35,680 bases of DNA, taken from positions 1 to 35,680 of the forward strand of contig JAFSKR010000070.1 of NCBI GenBank assembly GCA_017448825.1, written 5' to 3'. The position numbers were made by a program, and so were the translations under genes. Shown here in pieces: positions 31,716-35,680 of the stretch. The stretch's first letter is position 1. Each line of letters begins with the position of its first letter. A model generated the notes under the pieces. The model made no database searches. It was given only the letters and a program-made list of their open reading frames with translations, and had not been told where the DNA came from. Source of the stretch: Bacteroidaceae bacterium (GTDB lineage: Bacteria > Bacteroidota > Bacteroidia > Bacteroidales > Bacteroidaceae).

Positions 31716-33446
31716 ATGAAAAAGATTCTCAGTTGGATGCTCGCCGCTATCCTCGTTTGCGGCGCAAACGTGATGACATCGTGCAGCAAGGACGATGACA
31801 GCACCGTCGTTCAGCCCACGAAAGAGTACTTTACGCTGTGGAACCAGTGCGAGGCACTGACCGCCCTGAAGGACTACGTAGCGGACGTGACAAACCCTGA
31901 TTCGCCAAACTATATCAAGGAGGAGGACCGAATCGCTACGTTCGACATGGACGGCACGTTCGTTGGTGAACTCTACCCGTCGTATTTCGAGTATAATCTG
32001 TTGGAGTATCGTGTACTGGACGATGCCACGTATCAGGCTCCGAAGGACGTGATGGAGACGGCGCAGGAAATCCGCGACTTCGTGCGCAACGGTAAGAAAC
32101 TGCCCGACCAATTTGACATGAAGCACGCCTACGCCGCCGCAAAGGCCTATGCCGGCATGACTCTCGCCGAGTTCGATGCCTACGTCAAGGCTTTCGCAGC
32201 CCGGCCTGCCAACGGATTCAGTGGCATGACCTATGGCCAAAGCTTCTATAAGCCCATGCTTGAGGTGTTCGACTACTTGAAGGCTAACGGCTTCACCTAT
32301 TATGTTGTCAGTGGCTCCGACCGCTTCATCTGCCGTGCACTGGTTGAATCCATCGGTATTGAGCCTAACCGTGTGATTGGCATGGACGTGAAGCTCGTTT
32401 CCTCAGGTCTTGGCACGGAGGCTGGTGTCAATTATACCATGGGCAAGGAAGAGGACATCGTGCGCACCGACGAACTCATCATCAAGAACCTGAAGACCAA
32501 TAAAGTGCTGCAAATATCGCAGGAGATAGGCAAGGTGCCCGTGCTCTCTTTCGGCAACAGCGGCGGCGACTGCGCCATGCACAACTACGCACTGAGCAGT
32601 CCACACAAGTCGGCTGCCTTCATGCTCATTGCCGACGATGATGCCCGCGACCACGCTAACCGCGAAAAGGCCCTCACCCTCGGACAGCAGTGGCGCGAGG
32701 CTGGCTACCACGTCATCTCCATGCGCGACGACTTCAAGACTATCTACGGTGACGGCGTCGAGAAAACCGACTTCACGTTTCCCGTCGATACGCGCCCACT
32801 CACAGAGTGGCAGGCGGGGCGCACCGTTAGCCAGGAGGCTGTTGAGGCCTTCGGCGGAATAGGGAAGTGTTTCGTAGCCGAGCCCATTCCAGACGGCGTG
32901 TGGGAGCGTATGCAGGGCAAGACCTATAAGGAGAATCCCTACATCGGTCGTGACGATTTGCGACACATCCGCGCCCTGCATTGGGACTACGACAACCAGA
33001 TGCACGTCGGCGAGATGATATGCAACAAGGAAATTGCCGACCGCGTGGTGAGTATCTTGCGCCAACTTTTCGATGCAAAATACCCCATCCAGCGGATGCT
33101 GTTGCCCGATGTCTATGATGCCGACGACGAGACACAGATGCGCGACAACAACTCGTCGTGCTTCTGCTACCGCGCCATAGCTGGCACTGCCACTCTGTCG
33201 AAACATGCCCGTGGTCTGGCCGTTGATATCAATACGCTCTATAACCCCTACTACAAAGACCGTGCCGATGGCACCCGCTACATCCAACCTGCCACCGCTG
33301 AGGCCTACTGCGACCGCACCTGGGACTTCCCATACAAGATTGACCACGATGACCTCTGTTTCCGTCTCTTCACTGAGGCTGGTTTCGAGTGGGGCGGCGA
33401 TTGGACATCATGCAAAGACTACCAGCATTTTGAGTTAATTGAGTAA
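31716..33446 (+). CDS. HAD phosphatase fused to M15C peptidase, lipoprotein
   Basis: A 576-residue two-domain lipoprotein. The signal WMLAAILVCGANVMTSC ends at C23, with acidic SKDDDS after it. The N-terminal half (about 40-350) is a HAD-superfamily phosphatase: motif I FDMDGT (nucleophile D77, D79), motif II near VVSGS (S199), motif IV FGNSGGD (D285). The C-terminal half (about 385-576) is an M15C peptidase of the D-alanyl-D-alanine carboxypeptidase / L-Ala-D-Glu endopeptidase type. Its landmarks are DLRHIRALHWDYD (414-426), SKHARGLAVDIN (zinc ligands H497, D504) and YQHFE (H571). Both domains appear complete and in one uninterrupted frame. It follows the VanX-type gene by 56 bases and precedes the PheC-like gene by 14. 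I do not recall this fusion as described. The third base of codons is G/C-richer than in neighbouring genes. Confidence 0.9.
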   Translation: MKKILSWMLAAILVCGANVMTSCSKDDDSTVVQPTKEYFTLWNQCEALTALKDYVADVTNPDSPNYIKEEDRIATFDMDGTFVGELYPSYFEYNLLEYRVLDDATYQAPKDVMETAQEIRDFVRNGKKLPDQFDMKHAYAAAKAYAGMTLAEFDAYVKAFAARPANGFSGMTYGQSFYKPMLEVFDYLKANGFTYYVVSGSDRFICRALVESIGIEPNRVIGMDVKLVSSGLGTEAGVNYTMGKEEDIVRTDELIIKNLKTNKVLQISQEIGKVPVLSFGNSGGDCAMHNYALSSPHKSAAFMLIADDDARDHANREKALTLGQQWREAGYHVISMRDDFKTIYGDGVEKTDFTFPVDTRPLTEWQAGRTVSQEAVEAFGGIGKCFVAEPIPDGVWERMQGKTYKENPYIGRDDLRHIRALHWDYDNQMHVGEMICNKEIADRVVSILRQLFDAKYPIQRMLLPDVYDADDETQMRDNNSSCFCYRAIAGTATLSKHARGLAVDINTLYNPYYKDRADGTRYIQPATAEAYCDRTWDFPYKIDHDDLCFRLFTEAGFEWGGDWTSCKDYQHFELIE

Positions 33447-33460
33447 GCGAGGAGAGTGCG

Positions 33461-34300
33461 ATGAACAAGACAAAGAAACGATGGATGCTCGCTGCCATCC
33501 TCTTTATTTGTAGTACAAGTGTATTCACTTGCTGTAGCAAAAGTGACAATCCATCAGGGGATGAGAAGCCAGATCAGCCCACCATCACTCGTATCCTGGA
33601 GCGCGACACACTGTTAGTGGGAACCACAGGCGACTATCGTCCACTGTCGTATAGAGAAAACACTGGTGACTACTGGGGCTTTGGTATTGAGATGGCAAAG
33701 AAGATAGCTGAGCGTATCGGTGTTGGCATAGAATTTATACCGACCTCATGGCCCACGTTGACAGCTGATGTGCTGGCAGAGCCACAGACGTTTGACCTCG
33801 CCATTGGTGGCATTACCATTACTGATGCCCGAAAGGAAACAATGCTGATGAGCGACGGTTATCTGGTCAATGGAAAGACCATCCTCTGTCGTGCCACAGA
33901 AGCCGACCTCTACCAGTCACTTGCAGATATAGACAAGCCAGAAGTGCGTGTGATGGTAAACCCTGGTGGACTGAACGAAAAGTTTGCCCGAGAGAATCTA
34001 ACTCAGGCAACCGTCATCGTCTATGACAAAAACGAGGAAATTCCCATGCAGGTGGCAGAGGGCAACGCCGATGTGATGATTACAGAAATTACTGAAGCTC
34101 CATGGTATGTACAGAACGATTCACGTCTTGCAGCTCCGCTTCTGAATGCACCTTTCACGCATGGTGAAATAGGTGTGCTGATGCGAAAAGGGCAAGACGA
34201 CCTGCTCACCCTCGTGAACAGGGTCATTGCCCAAATGAAGGCTGACGGCACACTTCGTCAGCTCCACGAGAAATATGGGTTGGTGTACGGATACGAGTAG
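33461..34300 (+). CDS. Cyclohexadienyl dehydratase (PheC)-like periplasmic binding-fold lipoprotein
   Basis: A 279-residue lipoprotein (signal WMLAAILFICSTSVFTCC; lipid cysteine C24 or C25). The mature part has the solute-binding-protein fold (SBP_bac_3). The best match I know is cyclohexadienyl dehydratase PheC, which makes phenylpyruvate or phenylalanine from prephenate or arogenate. Aligned motifs are VGTTGDYRPLSYR (53-65), TSWPTL (95-100), FDLAIGGITIT (111-121), VMVNPGGLNEKFAREN (164-179) and ADVMITEITE (203-212). E212 falls on the catalytic Glu of Pseudomonas PheC (E173 of the mature enzyme). It could be an active dehydratase or an amino-acid sensor/binding protein; no ABC permease is adjacent. 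A Shine-Dalgarno-like AGGAGAG (33450-33456) precedes the start, 14 bases after the HAD-M15C stop. Confidence 0.8.
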   Translation: MNKTKKRWMLAAILFICSTSVFTCCSKSDNPSGDEKPDQPTITRILERDTLLVGTTGDYRPLSYRENTGDYWGFGIEMAKKIAERIGVGIEFIPTSWPTLTADVLAEPQTFDLAIGGITITDARKETMLMSDGYLVNGKTILCRATEADLYQSLADIDKPEVRVMVNPGGLNEKFARENLTQATVIVYDKNEEIPMQVAEGNADVMITEITEAPWYVQNDSRLAAPLLNAPFTHGEIGVLMRKGQDDLLTLVNRVIAQMKADGTLRQLHEKYGLVYGYE

Positions 34301-34311
34301 GGATGTTGTTC

Positions 34312-34340
34312 CTCTATAGAACTAATTTATATCCATAGAG
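34312..34340. terminator. Weak hairpin between convergent genes
   Basis: CTCTAT (34312-34317) pairs with ATAGAG (34335-34340) in the 46-base gap between the PheC-like gene (plus) and panD (minus). There is no strong U-tract, so its role as a terminator is uncertain. Confidence 0.35.
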
Positions 34341-34346
34341 TGGGAA

Positions 34347-34697
34347 TTACAGGATTTTGTTGGTGTTCTGGTCGGGGAAGACAATTTTCGGAGTGAAAGT
34401 TTTTGCTTCCTCTAAGTCCATGAGGGCGTATGCCATGATGATAACGATGTCCCCCACCTGCACTTTGCGGGCTGCTGCGCCATTGAGGCAGATGCAGCCA
34501 CTTCCACGTTCGCCGCGAATGACGTATGTATCGAAGCGTTCGCCATTGTTGTTGTTAACAATATAGACGCGCTCGCCAGCGATGATGTCAACGGCATCCA
34601 TCAAGTCTTCGTCGATGGTGATGCTGCCCATGTAGTTGAGGTTGGCTTCGGTCACCCGAACGCAGTGCAACTTCGATTTCAGCACTTCTATCTGCAT
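34347..34697 (-). CDS. panD: Aspartate 1-decarboxylase PanD
   Basis: PanD makes beta-alanine for pantothenate from aspartate. I choose the start at 34697 ([11 protein letters not shown], 116 residues) because it puts the self-cleavage site YMG-SITID at G24-S25, exactly as in E. coli, where Ser25 becomes the pyruvoyl group. An ATG two codons earlier (34703) is possible. The frame open to 34865 overlaps panC and must not be used. Other family landmarks are [35 protein letters not shown] (typical of the turn region) and VIIMAYALM. The gene starts directly after the panC stop, and the two form a panC-panD operon. Confidence 0.96.
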   Translation of the reverse strand: MQIEVLKSKLHCVRVTEANLNYMGSITIDEDLMDAVDIIAGERVYIVNNNNGERFDTYVIRGERGSGCICLNGAAARKVQVGDIVIIMAYALMDLEEAKTFTPKIVFPDQNTNKIL

Positions 34698-34704
34698 AGA
34701 CATT

Positions 34705-35574
34705 CTATTTATAGTTGATATTATCGATGAGTCGAATGGGGGTGGCACCGCAGAAGACGGTGATGCAACCCTGAATGTGGTCGGCATCGTCCCATGAGGA
34801 GACGCTTTCGAGAGTGAGGGCATTAACAATGTCGTAGTACTGAACTTCAAGTCCATCGACGGCATTGATTTGATTTACAGCCATTTGTTGGGTTTCTTCT
34901 ACAGTATGAGTTTTACTGAATTTTACGCTTTCTTTCAGTGCTTTGTAGATATTGGGTGCAATGGCTCTTTCGTTTTCTGCTAAGAGCGTGTTGCGACTGG
35001 AGAGTGCCAATCCGTCCTCCTCTCGCACGATAGGACAGGGGCAGATTTCAAGTCGTTTTGCCCATTCTGCATTGCGCGACACATAGTCAGCCACCATCGC
35101 CTTGATGACAGCAATCTGTTGGAAGTCCTTCTCACCGAAGTAAGCCTTGTCTGGCTCCACGAACATGAAGAGCTTGCTCACAATTTGACACACACCGTTG
35201 AAGTGACCTGGACGGAATGCACCTTCCATCACCGTGTCAGTAGGAGGATAGGAGAACGAGCGTGTGTCTGGCTCAGGATAAACTTCCTCCACCGATGGGG
35301 CAAACACATAGTCAGCACCGATGCTCTGAAGTAGGGCGCAGTCAGCCTCCAACGTGCGTGGATAAGCCTGCAAGTCCTTCTTGTCATTGAATTGGGTGGG
35401 ATTGACGAACACGCTCACCACAGTGGCATCGTTTTCCTTGACGCTGCGAGTCACCAACGAGGCGTGACCAGCATGGAGCGCACCCATCGTCGGCACAAGT
35501 CCGACGGTTTTGTTATCACTTCTCAGGGCAGAAACCTTGGCCTTGAGTTCCTTGACTGAATTGATGATTTCCAT
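34705..35574 (-). CDS. panC: Pantothenate synthetase PanC
   Basis: PanC joins pantoate and beta-alanine with ATP to give pantothenate; its neighbour panD makes the beta-alanine. The start at 35574 ([10 protein letters not shown]) gives 289 residues, normal for the family. The longer frame to 35622 runs through the promoter -7 box and is rejected. Landmarks are [13 protein letters not shown] (25-37, the HxGH nucleotide-binding motif H34/H37), [26 protein letters not shown] and the KMSKS-like [10 protein letters not shown]. panC precedes panD by one base. No panB is visible in the window. Confidence 0.97.
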   Translation of the reverse strand: MEIINSVKELKAKVSALRSDNKTVGLVPTMGALHAGHASLVTRSVKENDATVVSVFVNPTQFNDKKDLQAYPRTLEADCALLQSIGADYVFAPSVEEVYPEPDTRSFSYPPTDTVMEGAFRPGHFNGVCQIVSKLFMFVEPDKAYFGEKDFQQIAVIKAMVADYVSRNAEWAKRLEICPCPIVREEDGLALSSRNTLLAENERAIAPNIYKALKESVKFSKTHTVEETQQMAVNQINAVDGLEVQYYDIVNALTLESVSSWDDADHIQGCITVFCGATPIRLIDNINYK

Positions 35575-35619
35575 TGCTTTCTTCTTGAAGACATTGAGTC
35601 TTATTCTCAAATATGAGTG

Positions 35620-35627
35620 CAAAGGTA
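35620..35627 (-). promoter_or_regulatory. Promoter -7 box of panC-panD
   Basis: TACCTTTG on the minus strand matches TAnnTTTG and lies about 45 bases before the panC ATG at 35574. The -33 region has only a weak match. Confidence 0.6.
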
Positions 35628-35640
35628 CGAATTTGCGGTG

Positions 35641-35664
35641 AAAAGTGAAGAGTGAAAAGTGAAA
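35641..35664. repeat. Short AAAGTGA-type tandem repeat
   Basis: Three close copies of AAAGTGA/AGAGTGA in 24 bases at the end of the window, upstream of panC. It is simple sequence without a function I can see. Confidence 0.5.
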
Positions 35665-35680
35665 AATCTAAGTTTCCAGC

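Noticed and set aside
32403-33347. 314-residue minus-strand open frame opposite the HAD-M15C gene
   Set aside because: The plus frame has two sets of catalytic motifs; the minus frame is Val/Ala-rich and has none.

Overview
The window looks like chromosomal DNA of a Bacteroidota member, most likely of the Prevotellaceae. The evidence is the Bacteroidota promoter pattern (a -7 box TAnnTTTG, in the best cases with TTTG or TTG 19-22 bases upstream), a long SecA with a C-terminal SEC-C zinc motif, a six-gene Na+-NQR operon, a lipoprotein Skp/OmpH homologue, a DUF4105 (Lnb-like) protein, and lipoproteins with the signal-peptide style 'WMLAAIL' followed by an acid-rich tail after the lipid cysteine. 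Genus and species cannot be fixed from sequence reading alone. No phage, plasmid or integrative-element genes are visible; most of the window is core housekeeping DNA.

Layout. 1-391: 3' end of a tRNA, its terminator, noncoding direct and tandem repeats, and a hairpin after secA. 392-6708 (minus): an envelope cluster of a DUF4105/Lnb-like membrane protein, a PafA-type phosphatase relative that appears to have lost metal and active-site residues, and secA. 6836-9046 (minus): metallo-beta-lactamase-fold hydrolase, DUF1294 membrane protein and AlkZ-like DNA glycosylase in a tight operon. 9409-15200 (minus): nqrABCDEF, the sodium-pumping NADH:quinone reductase. 15201-15771: divergent regulatory region with DnaA-box-like 9-mers and a clear dnaB promoter. 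15772-17331 (plus): replicative helicase dnaB. 17684-17800 and 25441-25559: two copies of a ~120-bp palindromic MITE-like element. 17825-23727 (minus): gltB-gltD glutamate synthase. 24065-25384: a small unknown protein (minus), then a small membrane protein and a Skp-like lipoprotein (plus). 25652-27178 (plus): M61 peptidase lipoprotein without its PDZ domain. 27265-30629 (minus): two paralogous Cache-HAMP sensors, one a full histidine kinase and one with a degenerate, catalytically dead kinase stub. 30871-34300 (plus): three consecutive lipoproteins, a VanX-type D-Ala-D-Ala dipeptidase, a HAD phosphatase fused to an M15C peptidase, and a cyclohexadienyl-dehydratase (PheC)-like protein. 34347-35574 (minus): panC-panD for pantothenate synthesis.

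The least ordinary part is 27.2-34.3 kb. A tandem sensor pair is divergent from a lipoprotein cassette whose three products share nearly the same signal peptide and carry two different M15-type metallopeptidase folds, one fused to a phosphatase. This could be a sensor-controlled cell-envelope or peptide-scavenging module, but the link rests on position only. Several gene starts were moved downstream because the longer open frames run into a promoter or an upstream gene (6708, 9046, 34697, 35574).
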